Assembly: GCA_012934845.2 (NCBI GenBank)
Contig: WNNJ02003187.1
Location: 124,001-188,000 of the forward strand
Source: Pomphorhynchus laevis
Lineage: Eukaryota > Acanthocephala > Palaeacanthocephala > Echinorhynchida > Pomphorhynchidae
Direction: 5' to 3'
DNA length: 64,000 nucleotides
Shown: piece after piece, positions 9,579 through 19,314 of the stretch
Layout of the letters: every line of letters starts with the position of its first letter
Position numbering within the stretch: the stretch's first letter is position 1
The notes under the pieces: generated by a model
The model's database searches: none
The model's input: only the letters and a program-made list of their open reading frames with translations
Told to the model about the DNA's origin: nothing
Position numbers and translations under genes: made by a program

Positions 9579-12466
9579 TTTCAAATATTTCATATGTGGA
9601 TAATAAATGTTTAAGAAATATTGTCCATTACTCCTCCCCATTGTGGTCGGCTCTTGAGCGACGTAGCGAGGATTATCAGTCATACATACCGATATCGTTG
9701 TCTCAGCAGACTCTACCCTTAAGCTTAGAATGTTTGTTATTATATACGAACGCCCGTAGTCTTCTTCCAAAAATTGACGAATTAAAACTCCGCATTGAGA
9801 ATTCGCATCCGCTATTAGTTGCTATTACTGAAACATGGCTTCATGATAGAATTACTGATGCTGAGATCTGGATTGAAAATTATACATCTTATCGAGTTGA
9901 CAGATCTATCTGCAAGGGTGGTGGAGTGATTATCTATGTGCATAATAGTTTAGTGTTTAAATTGCTAGATGTACGAGCGTCCGATGGAATCGAGTTATTG
10001 TGGGGTAGTGTGTCTCTTCCTACCCTTGGTTCAGTGACTTTAGGCTTAATCTATCGCAATCCCACTTCAGATGTTTGTTGCTTGATCGATTACATTCTAG
10101 AGTTTGGTTCCAAACCAAATCTTTTTATAGTTGGTGATTTCAACTTAGCGACAGTAGATTGGAACACCTACACATCTTCTGTGTGTAGTCCGTCCACATC
10201 ATTATTTCTTGATATGATTAACTCGCTAAACCTTACCCAACATGTTTCAAAATTTACCCGATTTTCCCAAGAAAATCAATCGCTACTTGATATTTGTCTA
10301 ACATCGAATAAATACATTATACACAAAGTTACGTACTCCGATCCTTTGGGTAGGTCAGATCACTGTGTTCTCAATTTCTACTCAGATTTTACACGTCCTT
10401 CAGCTTGTAGATTACAACAGAATTCTTTAAATTATTTTAAAACTAACTTCGAACTTGTGCGTCAGAATCTATTAAGTATTTCATGGCTCAGTCCGTTTTA
10501 TGTTGGGGTTGATAAGGCATGCTATCAGTTAGAAGCCACCCTTAAGGAATTACTCATACGATTTTCGCCCCGTAAAACCGTTGCAAATCGTATACACCAT
10601 AAACCTTGGTTTGACAAAGAGTTAAGGAATGCTTTAAAATTAAAAAAAATGAAATTCCAGTTGTTTTCTAATAATAGTATTGATTACTGTAGGTATAAAG
10701 AGGCCAGAAATCGGTTCACATTTCTTAAACGCTTCAAACAATGTCAATTTGAAGAGAAAATTGCTCAAATGTCAATTCATAATCCTAAATCCGTATTCAA
10801 TTATGCTAATTTCAACAACAAAAATAAACACATTGGTTCACTTGTTGATACTGATGGTTGCACATTGATTAAATATGATGACATAGCGAATGCTTTCGCT
10901 CAACATTTTTGCATAGGAGTTCGTAAATCCTCCTCCGTCACCAATGCCTCGTACTGTCCATCGAATATAAACATTCTTCAGATGTTTTCTGTTAATGATG
11001 TGGTGCTAGAGCTCAAGCGGCTTAAATCGTCAGGTTCTATTTGTCCTGATCGTTTACCACCGGTATTTCTCAAGAATATCGCTGATGTTATCGGCATACC
11101 ACTATATTGGATTTGTGTCGCCTCCTTGTACTTCGGTTGTGTCCCGATGAATTGGAAACTTTCGTGGATAAGGCCCATTTTGAAGAAAGGTGATCCATCT
11201 TCAGTTGAAAATTATCGCCCGATAAGTCTAACGTGTGTATTCTGTCGAGTTTTGGAAAGGATAATATACCGCATTCTAAGCGATTATCTAGAATCCAACA
11301 AATTATTGTGTAACAATCAACATGGATTTCGAAGGGATCGCTCAACAATCACTAATCTCTTGATTGCCCAGAATAGCTGGGGTTCGTTAGTTGATAAGGG
11401 CTTTGATGTTGATATATTATTTTTTGATTTTTCAAAAGCGTTTGATATGGTTCCACATGACATCTTGATTCAGAAAATGCGTGCTCTAAACATTGATCCA
11501 CTTATTATTCGCTGGATAAAAGAATTTTTATCTAACAGATTCATTCAGGTTGTTGTAAATGGTTCTCTTTCTGATCCTTATCCGGTCAATGTTGGAGTTC
11601 CGCAGGGTTCGGTCCTCGGCCCATTGTTATTCTGTATTTTCATTAATGACCTTCCTTCCATTTTGAATTCACACTCTCTTTTATATGCAGACGACCTAAA
11701 AATTTGGCAGGCTATCCGGTCAGATTCGGACACGGTGCTAGTTCAATCGGATATCGACAGCATTTCCAACTGGGCTTATATGAATGGTCTGTCACTGAAT
11801 ATATCAAAGTGTGCATGTATGCGTTTACAATCATGCAGTCATAGTGTGTATCCAACTTATCATCTTGAGGATCAGAACATTAAAGTAGTAACTCGTCTTA
11901 GCGACCTTGGAATAGTAGTTGCGAATGATTTTTCGACTAGTTGGAATACTGAGTTGGCTTGCTCGAAAGCAAATCGAATGGTTGGGATGATTCGTAGAAC
12001 TTTTAGTGTGTTGAGTCCAGTTTCATTTAGAGCACTCGCCAACGCATTTGTGATCAATCATCTTACCTATGCATCACAATGTTCGTTCCCAAGAACAGTA
12101 TACGAGAAAAGTAGAATTGAAAATGTGCTGCGCCGGGCAACAAAGCTCGTAAATTCAGTTAAAGCCTTACCTTATAATGAAAGGCTAAAAAAACTTGGTA
12201 TGGTTTCTATAAGCGACCTTCGGTTTCGGCGAGATATGTGTTCAACATGGGAAGCTTTACACAAGGGAAATCACGTCTTAAGAGAATTGATGACTGTTCG
12301 GAAAAGTCGGGCTTTGCATGGACACAATTTTACTTTAGCCCATCGCCGAGTTATACGCTCTAAAACTGTACAATTTGGACACCGAATCGTAGGTAAGTGG
12401 AACCGATTAAGTGAAGAAATTGTCAACTCAAGATCGGTTTCAGCATTCAAACATAAACTTTTGTGA
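9518..12466 (+). CDS. CR1 ORF2: APE endonuclease and reverse transcriptase
   Basis: Unbroken 982-codon frame, full length for CR1 ORF2. It nicks target DNA and reverse-transcribes the element RNA at the nick. Endonuclease: NARSLLPKIDEL near residue 78, catalytic TETWL near 105, VGDFNLATVDW near 205, RSDHCVLNF near 281. Linker with KPWFDKELR near 365. Reverse transcriptase: VENYRPISLT near 566, NNQHGFRRDRST near 597, motif A FFDFSKAFDMVPHD near 636, motif [14 protein letters not shown] near 694, catalytic YADD near 723. C-terminal domain: MVGMIRRTF near 823, RRATKLVNSVKALP near 874, RSVSAFKHKLL at the end. All catalytic residues I can place are present. The start at 9518 is the first ATG in frame but lies inside the ORF1 tail; homology really begins near residue 72, so a start downstream is possible. 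Confidence 0.92.
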   Translation: MDASTGRSFNPSSAAHKSLVISNISYVDNKCLRNIVHYSSPLWSALERRSEDYQSYIPISLSQQTLPLSLECLLLYTNARSLLPKIDELKLRIENSHPLLVAITETWLHDRITDAEIWIENYTSYRVDRSICKGGGVIIYVHNSLVFKLLDVRASDGIELLWGSVSLPTLGSVTLGLIYRNPTSDVCCLIDYILEFGSKPNLFIVGDFNLATVDWNTYTSSVCSPSTSLFLDMINSLNLTQHVSKFTRFSQENQSLLDICLTSNKYIIHKVTYSDPLGRSDHCVLNFYSDFTRPSACRLQQNSLNYFKTNFELVRQNLLSISWLSPFYVGVDKACYQLEATLKELLIRFSPRKTVANRIHHKPWFDKELRNALKLKKMKFQLFSNNSIDYCRYKEARNRFTFLKRFKQCQFEEKIAQMSIHNPKSVFNYANFNNKNKHIGSLVDTDGCTLIKYDDIANAFAQHFCIGVRKSSSVTNASYCPSNINILQMFSVNDVVLELKRLKSSGSICPDRLPPVFLKNIADVIGIPLYWICVASLYFGCVPMNWKLSWIRPILKKGDPSSVENYRPISLTCVFCRVLERIIYRILSDYLESNKLLCNNQHGFRRDRSTITNLLIAQNSWGSLVDKGFDVDILFFDFSKAFDMVPHDILIQKMRALNIDPLIIRWIKEFLSNRFIQVVVNGSLSDPYPVNVGVPQGSVLGPLLFCIFINDLPSILNSHSLLYADDLKIWQAIRSDSDTVLVQSDIDSISNWAYMNGLSLNISKCACMRLQSCSHSVYPTYHLEDQNIKVVTRLSDLGIVVANDFSTSWNTELACSKANRMVGMIRRTFSVLSPVSFRALANAFVINHLTYASQCSFPRTVYEKSRIENVLRRATKLVNSVKALPYNERLKKLGMVSISDLRFRRDMCSTWEALHKGNHVLRELMTVRKSRALHGHNFTLAHRRVIRSKTVQFGHRIVGKWNRLSEEIVNSRSVSAFKHKLL

Positions 12467-12530
12467 AAGAAAAATAAAAAAAACTAAAATAAAAAAAACA
12501 TAAACTTTTCAGCATTCAAACATAAACTTT

Positions 12531-12913
12531 CGTTCCCAAGAACAGTATACGAGAAAAGTAGAATTGAAAATGTGCTGCGCCGGGCAACAAAGCTCGTAAA
12601 TTCAGTTAAAGCCTTACCTTATAATGAAAGGCTAAAAAAACTTGGTATGGTTTCTATAAGCGACCTTCGGTTTCGGCGAGATATGTGTTCAACATGGGAA
12701 GCTTTACACAAGGGAAATCACGTCTTAAGAGAATTGATGACTGTTCGGAAAAGTCGGGCTTTGCGTGGACACAATTTTACTTTAGCCCATCGCCGAGTTA
12801 TACGCTCTAAAACTGTACAATTTGGACACCGAATCGTAGGTAAGTGGAACCGATTAAGTGAAGAAATTGTCAACTCAAGATCGGTTTCAGCATTCAAACA
12901 TAAACTTTTGTGA
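12531..12913 (+). repeat. Direct duplication of the CR1 ORF2 3' end
   Basis: Repeats 12084-12466 at an offset of 447 bp, with almost no differences (one is GCATGG against GCGTGG, His to Arg). An A-rich spacer (12467-12530) separates the copies and itself ends in a second copy of the ORF2 tail. This could be template switching during reverse transcription, slippage, or an assembly artefact. Confidence 0.9.
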
Positions 12914-12978
12914 CTTTTGTTTGTGAGTCTTTTTTTTTCTTTACTTTTCCTTTTCTTTTTTTTTAACAGTGCAACTGT

Positions 12979-13015
12979 GAGCTTTGCTCGTCTGTTTGTC
13001 GAAATAATAATAATT
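12979..13015 (+). other. CR1 3' end stem-loop and TAA tail (copy 2)
   Basis: GAGC (12979-12982) pairs with GCTC (12986-12989) around a TTT loop; outer AAC with GTT; then AATAATAATAAT. Confidence 0.55.
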
Positions 13016-13050
13016 TTTTTTTTTTTTTAATAATAATTTTTTTAATAATA

Positions 13051-13258
13051 ATTGTTGAGCTGTGGAACAACCTTGATGCAGACACCGTTGGATGCAGTTC
13101 ACTTAGTGCTTTTAAAAGAAGACTACGAATGGATCAAGCAATGTTTCGTGTTGCATTTCCTTATTTTAAAAACTAATTAATTTATTTACGAACTTATTGT
13201 GAGCCAGCTATTTGAGCTAATGCTCGTATGTTGTTGAATGTATAATAATAATAATATG
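13051..13258 (+). mobile_element. CR1-clade LINE, 3' end fragment
   Basis: The last 40 codons of a CR1 ORF2 (VELWNNLDADTVG, SLSAFKRRLRM) and a stop near 13174. The 3' UTR has the GAGC (13214-13217) / GCTC (13222-13225) stem-loop, and a TAATAATAATAAT tail ends it near 13256. It is 5'-truncated, lying just downstream of the previous CR1 and its A/T-rich run. Its sequence differs from the copy at 8.7-13.0 kb, so it is a separate insertion. Confidence 0.75.
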
Positions 13259-13261
13259 GAT

Positions 13262-13900
13262 GAACTTCGTCGCGGCTTCAGCGGATGTAATAGGTAATCT
13301 AGATAGTTAATCATAGACCTCTTCAGCAGATACTAATATCTGAATGTTATTTCTGTAGACATGACTTACTTTTGTATCCTCACAAACATCATAGGAATAA
13401 ACTGTCTTAAGCTCAAAAGTTGATGCAAACACTTCAGCTATAATGGCAGGTGAGGTGACATTTGTACCACAATCTTGTAAAGTAGAAATTACCGCAGGCA
13501 GAACTCTTGTTCTTCTGACATACGATCAAACTATCTTGAGATTAGTACTAAAATTTTCAGCAATATCACCTTTAAAGTGTTGTCTCTATTTTTTATCTTA
13601 AGGCGATTGACTATATTGCGAAATATGACATACTGCTACTTGTAAGAACTGTGTTAGAAACTATGCTGGGAAAGATAATTTCTATGACTTAAAGTACACC
13701 TTAGTTCCGGATCAAGCCACGGTGGAAACTTGCTTCTATACACCCGTCGAAGAAAAGCGAACTCGTTCGAGAGATTTATTTAAGTCGAATGAATCACCTG
13801 CCACCGCTCATCAACTCCATTACTACTTCAAGAAAAAGTAGCATTCGATGCAGCCTTAAGAAATGCAGTAAAATCAATTCTCTGCAATCCTGAATCAACA
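13262..13900 (-). mobile_element. CR1-clade LINE fragment
   Basis: Reading leftwards, the linker between endonuclease and reverse transcriptase is recognisable: SKFPPWLDPELRC (about 13720), FRNIVNRLKIK (about 13610), TNVTSPAIIAEVFAST (about 13440). These match KYPPWFDTELR, FRNFINRLKITK and TRVTSPDIMAEVFAS in the copy at 22.3 kb. The frame is broken many times. Confidence 0.7.
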
Positions 13901-13924
13901 ATTCTAAATTGTTGATTCAGGATT
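13886..13924. repeat. Perfect 17-bp inverted repeat
   Basis: AATCCTGAATCAACAAT (13886-13902) and its exact reverse complement (13908-13924) around a 5-base spacer. An imperfect direct repeat of CTTTCTTTTGACTGGT follows. Not explained by the CR1 fragment it borders. Confidence 0.8.
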
Positions 13925-14344
13925 CTCTTTCTTTTGACTGGTAGTTTATCTTTCTTTTGACTGGTGATTTTATTAAAAATCTAAATTTCTTCAACGGCAA
14001 AGTGCATATACTTAATCAATTATCTATCATACTCCTGATTTTCTTCAAACAGTTTGGCGTAGCCCTTTTGCAAGTAAGCGCACTTTAATTTAGAGAGCAT
14101 CGGTTGAAGGATATGACCTCAAATTCTGTGAAAAAGTAAGTTCATAAATGAATGATCGTAAACTTGTGTACGTTGTTTTTGCAACACAGCATGTTCATCA
14201 CTCCTACATGTATTTTACTGTGCTCATTTGACATATTTATTTTTAAAAGCAATAGACACGCTGAGCTGTGTCTATTGATTATTGGGGTATGTCTGTTGAT
14301 TATTCGGGGTATGATTATTAGTCTGACGATGAGTACATGTGTCA

Positions 14345-14397
14345 TGTACAATTATTATTGTTACAACAGCCCATGAGCATAAGCTCAAATTGGCTGG
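14345..14397 (-). other. CR1 3' end stem-loop and TAA tail (copy 4)
   Basis: On the minus strand: CAGCC, GAGC, TTAT loop, GCTC, GGCTG, then AACAATAATAAT. Inner and outer stems are both intact. Confidence 0.6.
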
Positions 14398-15614
14398 ATC
14401 ACATAGCTCAAAATATAAAAAACAGAAAAGAAAGAAAAAAGATGAAACTGTCATTGTCGTGATTTAATAATTGCCTTGAACTTCTGGACGGAAACGTTGT
14501 CGATTGTCGATGCATGAAGATTGTTCCACAGGTCAGCAATGTGATCGCTTATCGTAATACAATTTGTTCGGGGACGGATCCTGCGCTTTATCATAAGTCT
14601 GTGGCCTCGTAGTCGACCCGGTGAACGAATTGTAAACAGAAACTTCGAAACATATCCAGGTATAGACAGTGACCGCCACACATACACTAGGTCGGCGTCA
14701 GACAGCGAACGTTCATAAGCAAACGAGGTATCAAGCTACCCGGTACACTCTTTCCAAGACGGCATAGCGATAAAACACTCAAAGAGCTCACCTCATTCTG
14801 TTCGCAACCCGATAAAACCAATGACAAAATGAAACGAACCTTATTGAGATCGTCATTCATGCGATGCTGATAATTCACACATGATTATTCCTCAACATTC
14901 GCTACAATAACTGCTGATCTCGACCACTGCTTGTGCCTACATTTGAGCGATTGCGCGATAGGCAGCTGCGGAATTATTCGGCGTTGCAGCTCGATGGCGA
15001 ATATTTGCCAGGTTTAGGTTGATTGAATCGACATTTAAACGTAACTGTGGAATAGACTGTTCCAACTCACTGTTGGAGTGATAATCCACGACAAAGTAGT
15101 CAGACAAATTGTTGGTTGGTGCAGACTCGTTAAGATTGTTCGTTGATGAGGACTCGCGGGAATTATGTGTTTGTAGATAATCGTGAACATCATTCGTTGA
15201 TGAAGACATGATGTAGAACTCAGGAGAAACTGGCATTTGAGGGTTAACGTTGGAAGTGACTACATTTATGCAGCTTGTTAGGTCTAAGATGTCTGAGTTG
15301 ATACGTTGAAAATGAGTAGTTGCAGGTAACATTTCTGCACATTGTGACTTGTCTATCTCTTCTGAATTAGATGAGCCAGACGATCTGCAACTTACTCGAG
15401 TCTTAAGCTCATTGAAAAGCTTGGCTGAACAGATGAAATCTGCATTGTTGAACTTTTTGATGAAGCTATCGGTCGCTGACACACATGTCCAAATGTCGCA
15501 ATCCGTGTTGGAGCACTCAATTTGGTGAGATTTATAAGACTCCTGAGTAGTCTGAACATTTGTATCTCCAGTCGTTCTATTGAGCTGCTTCCGCTTTTTC
15601 CCAGTCATCGGCAA
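14345..15614 (-). mobile_element. Internally deleted CR1-clade LINE (ORF1 plus 3' end)
   Basis: A compact CR1 derivative. Its ORF1 N-terminal part is open for 225 codons (15614-14937): a Lys/Arg-rich start, a degenerate zinc-finger-like segment (ECSNTDC, NNADFICSAKLF), then Ser/Asn-rich sequence. A broken ORF1 RNA-binding segment follows (14900-14690: YQHRMNDDLNKVRFIL). Then, with the endonuclease, reverse transcriptase and most of ORF2 missing, comes the ORF2 C-terminus (14687-14454: RSPGRLRGHRLMIKRR). The 3' UTR stem-loop (GAGC/GCTC at 14383-14386 and 14375-14378) and a TTATTATT-type tail (14350-14360 on the plus strand) end it. This may be a deletion product moved in trans or simply a decayed copy with one large deletion. 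Confidence 0.7.
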
Positions 15615-16436
15615 ATTTGTAAGTCAATTTATCAAATGAGTAGAATTAGTTTCCAGAGGCAATAACGGGCATTGTAAGTAGTTAGTTATCAAGAATTTGT
15701 TAAACTTGTAAGAATTTGTTAAACTATAAGAATTTGTTTGTATGTTATTTATCTCAAACCTTTTTTAAGGTCCATCAATTGGACCATTAATTGAGTCAAT
15801 CAATTAAATTTATTCAGATCAAGAATTTGACTTACGTATTGTAAGCAAAGTTTAGCCAATTTAAGCTTACTTATTGTAAGCTTAAATTTATCTGGCTTAC
15901 GTCTGAATTTACTGTACTGGCTTTATAATCTTATTATATGTCCAAGCCAAAATGCGTAGTGGCTTTAATAAATCACTTCATTATTATAACACGATCAACA
16001 AAAGAACGTGCAATACCTAGACTGTATTATCAATGGAGAGAGAAGTATTTTCTACCCCATGACGTTTTCATCCTTAGTCCAGGCGAGCCCATTAACGTAC
16101 ATCATTCTGAAGTGTGTATATAGGATGGCAGCAGCTAAAAAATGGATGAAGTACATCCAGGAGATCAGTGAGATGAGGGGAAAGATCATATTCATACTCG
16201 CTCGCGGGCGATTTCAATGTGCATCAGAGGACTGCGCTTCCCGTGCACAAATACGTCTAGACGCTCGATCGTGCTGATGGTCAATTAAGGTTTTAATGAA
16301 CTGATAGGTCCATCAATGATAATTATAATGTTTGATTAGCTTTGTCAATGAAATTGCACAATTTTAGATTATTATTAATCTTATTGAATAATAATATTAT
16401 TCTTGACAAAAAAGCTAAGAGATATAATATATACAA
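15615..16436. other. No gene recognised
   Basis: AT-rich DNA with short direct repeats (AAGAATTTGTTAAACT near 15690-15740; TAAGCTTA blocks near 15840-15890). A short open frame at 16008-16277 shows no recognisable domain. Confidence 0.5.
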
Positions 16437-17632
16437 TCGTCCAGCTTTCAGATCATCCTGCTTTCAGATCGTCCTGCTTTCAAATCGTCATGCTCTCAGA
16501 TTGTCTTGCTTTCAGATCGTCCTGCTTTCAGTTCGTCCTGCTTTCAGATCGTCCTGCTTTCAGTTCGTCCTGCTTTCAGATCGTCCTGCTCTCAGATCGT
16601 ACTGCTTTTAGATCATTCTTCTTTCAGATCATCCTGCTTTCAGTTCGTCCTGCTTTCAGATCGTCTTGCTCTCAGATCGTACTGCTTTTAGATCCTTCTT
16701 CTTTCAGATCGTTATTCTTTCAGATCATCCTTCTTTCAGATCGTCTTTCTTTCAGATCGTCCATCTTTCAGATCGTCCTTCTTTCATATCGTCATTCTTT
16801 CAGACCGTCCTTCTTTCATATCGTTCTTCTTTCAGATGGTCCTTCTTTCATATTGTCCTTCTTTCAGATCGTCCTTCTTTCAGATCGTCTTTCTTTCAGA
16901 TCGTCCAGATTTCAGATCGTTTTGCATTTAGATCGTGCAGATTTTAAATCATCTTGCTTTCAGATCATCCTGCTTTCATATTATCCAGCTTTCAGATCGT
17001 CCTGCTTTCAGATCGCCCTGTTTTCAAATCGTCCTGCTTTCAGATCGTCCTGCTATTCTATCGTCCTGCTTTCAGATCGTACTACTTTCATATCGTCCTT
17101 ATTTCAGATCATCCTGCTTTGATATCGTCCAGTTTCAGATCGCTCTGCTTTCACGTCGTTTAGCTTTCAGATCTTCCTCCTTTCAAATCGTCTAGCTTTC
17201 AGATCGTCCAGCTTTCAGATCGTCCAGCTTTCAGATCGTCCAGCTTTCAGATCGTCCAGCTTTCAGATCGTCCAGCTTTCAGATCGTCCAGCTTTCAGAT
17301 CGTCCAGCTTTCAGATCGTCCAGCTTTCAGATCGTCCAGCTTTCAGATCGTCCAGCTTTCAGATCGTCCAGCTTTCAGATCGTCCAGCTTTCAGATCGTC
17401 CAGCTTTCAGATCGTCCAGCTTTCAGATCGTCCAGCTTTCAGATCGTCCAGCTTTCAGATCGTCCAGCTTTCAGATCGTCCAGCTTTCAGATCGTCCAGC
17501 TTTCAGATCGTCCAGCTTTCAGATCGTCCAGCTTTCAGATCGTCCAGCTTTCAGATCGTCCAGCTTTCAGATCATCCTACTTTCAGATCGTCCAGCTTTC
17601 AGATCATCCTACTTTCAGATAGTCCTGATTTT
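16437..17632. repeat. 16-bp minisatellite, about 74 units
   Basis: Tandem array of CAGCTTTCAGATCGTC, each unit with a GATC. The left two thirds (16437-17190) are diverged (CTGCTTTCAGATCGTC, CTTCTTTCAGATCGTC variants). The right part (about 17190-17565) is nearly perfect, about 23 identical units, followed by a few mutated units. Because 16 is not a multiple of 3, the array reads open in all three plus-strand frames with a Phe-Gln-Ile / Leu-Ser-Asp / Phe-Arg-Ser pattern. These frames are not genes. Confidence 0.97.
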
Positions 17633-17639
17633 GGATCAG

Positions 17640-18020
17640 GCCAACATGGTCTGATTTTTAAATGAGCTTTTCCATTATTGATATACGTAATTACAATAAA
17701 TTATACAAGGTGAAAAACATACAAATACAAAGGACTCGCGAACGTCTAACTAATGAAAACTTATGCTGCACTGCAATATTCCAGCCGATGTGTGCAAGGG
17801 TTGTCGATTTGCCAAATCAACGACAGAATGCGTAAACTGTTTTACTTTGAAATACCAAAATCGATCGAACAAGATTAATACAATTTAGTTCAAGACTTGT
17901 CATTAAACAACAATAAAGATAGTGACACTAATTAGGGCTTGAACAGTTGCAAATTTTTCGCCGATCACACAAAATGTAATTAACTCAAAAGTTTTTATCT
18001 CTTAACCTCTCGACATCATT
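17640..18020. other. No gene recognised
   Basis: Moderately AT-rich unique sequence between the minisatellite and the hammerhead-like repeats. No domain or repeat seen. Confidence 0.5.
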
Positions 18021-18730
18021 GAGACCACGATGTAGTGATTAGTATACTTAGGTCTAAACGCCTCATTGGAGGCTAGGCGTCTGTGGTGGGTGCATTCCGG
18101 GTTAAGCTTCCTGACGAAGTTTGTAAAAAAGCATGTAGGTTTAAACTTTCCTGTTCGTGTTAATTAAAAAGTTGTATGAAATTCTTTCTTATTAATATTC
18201 GTCACCAGTAGTTTCAATTCATATAACCACTATATGTGAAGTGACGAATCTAACCATCGGCGCTAAAGCTTTGCTTGTGCTTTGTTAGCTAGAGAGCTTT
18301 TAGTAGCTAGAGAGCTTTTGCTGTGCATTGTGCTTCAGCTGTATACAAGCGTGTTGCTTATTCAGCAACCTTAGCATGCTAATGAAGGAAGAAACGATAG
18401 CATACGTGCTGTCCTGTGAATCCACTGCTTACGCAAACCATACCAGATGTAAGGCTGGTCATCGGTGGAGGAGTGTGCGCTTTGTGAATTCCTTTAGAGG
18501 TTTACTTAGGATTAAGTACTATCGAAGTTGTGTAGCTACAGGGCCACACCGATGAAACCACCCTGTAGTGATGAGTAGACTAAGGTCGAAACGCCTCATT
18601 GAAGGCTAGGCGTATGTGGTGGGTGCATTTCGGGTTAAGCTACCAACGAAGGTTCTAAAAAAGCATGCAGGTTTATACTTTCCTCATCGTGTTAATTAAA
18701 AACGTTGTATGAAATTCTTTCTTATTAACA
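18021..18730 (+). repeat. Pair of direct repeats with hammerhead-like motif
   Basis: Two copies of a segment of about 175 bp (18021-18195 and 18551-18729), 533 bp apart, separated by about 355 bp. Copy 2 reads TGATGAG, then GGTCGAAACGCC, a loop, then AGGCGTA, in the order of a type I hammerhead: ACCAC and GTGGT pair as stem I, CGCCT and AGGCG as stem III, and a UA cleavage dinucleotide falls in place. Copy 1 has a GTC cleavage triplet but a mutated core (TGATTAG, TAAA). Both have G where the catalytic core needs C before TGATGA, and stem II is poor, so activity is doubtful. Tandem hammerhead units are known from schistosome SINEs and retrozymes. The frame at 18328-18555 between the copies looks random. 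Confidence 0.6.
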
Positions 18731-19235
18731 CATTAAATGTTAAAAACTAAGTTTAATCAGCACATATATAATATACAGCATAATAGTCAAACTATATTTG
18801 ATAAGCATATGATATTAATAGGACATGATATTAAAAACTGCAAGTTATTTATTTTAGAACATATTGTTGAAGAAAATATGGCAATAAAATCAAAAACTAT
18901 TAGAAAGAGAAGATTTTTGGATTAAGACTCTTAATTCCATGTACCCATTAGGATTGAATGACGTGGTACAAGGAATTGGCAGAAGTAGTATAATACATAA
19001 TAAACAACTATATTATAATAATCCGGTTAGACGCAATCCAAGAAGTATAGGCGATAAAGGAATAAGAAAAATAAACTTAAAAATATTAAGAAAGATAAGT
19101 ATATATGAACAATTAGAAATATTAAAACAACTTTTAAGAGATAATAAGCTAATAGATCTATATGTAAATATAATAAGTTCTTCTAAAGATATCATTTGTT
19201 CAATAAATCAAAAATTAATTAACGATTATGATAAA
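18731..19235 (+). mobile_element. Penelope-like element, GIY-YIG fragment
   Basis: Homologous to the part of the PLE GIY-YIG endonuclease after the YIG motif. LKTKFNQHIYNIQ stands where the fuller copies have LKTRFRQHIYNI, so the usual catalytic Arg is not kept. FILEHIVEEN and SMYPLGLNDVVQGIG follow. The C-terminal SINQKLINDYDKF near 19200 is the linker to the reverse transcriptase. Broken once or twice, 5' and 3' truncated. Confidence 0.85.
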
Positions 19236-19314
19236 TTTAAATAAATTTAGATAAATTTAAATATCACTTAATAATTAATTTTTTTATTCTCTGAATTAGG
19301 TCTTATTTAAGACA

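Larger units (their letters stand above)
8745..13030 (+). mobile_element. CR1-clade LINE, 5'-truncated, nearly whole ORF2
   Basis: Best CR1 copy of the window. It has the distal part of ORF1 (open back to 8745), a complete ORF2 (9518-12466), a direct duplication of the last 383 bp (12531-12913), then a 3' UTR with pyrimidine-rich stretch, stem-loop and AATAATAATAAT tail near 13002-13013. The 5' end is lost against the simple repeat at 8671-8750. An open ORF2 among heavily broken relatives means this is a young copy. With ORF1 and the promoter incomplete it is probably not able to start a new cycle itself. No target-site duplication could be fixed by eye. Confidence 0.9.

Noticed and set aside
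14142-14454. Three short overlapping frames on both strands
   Set aside because: They lie over the CR1 3' UTR and AT-rich flanks and share no domain.
16342-17195. Long overlapping plus-strand frames with Phe/Arg/Ser/Gln/Ile repeats (up to 239 codons)
   Set aside because: They are translations of the 16-bp minisatellite, open in all three frames by arithmetic.
18328-18555. 75-codon frame between the hammerhead-like repeats
   Set aside because: Unremarkable composition, no domain, and it runs into the repeat itself.
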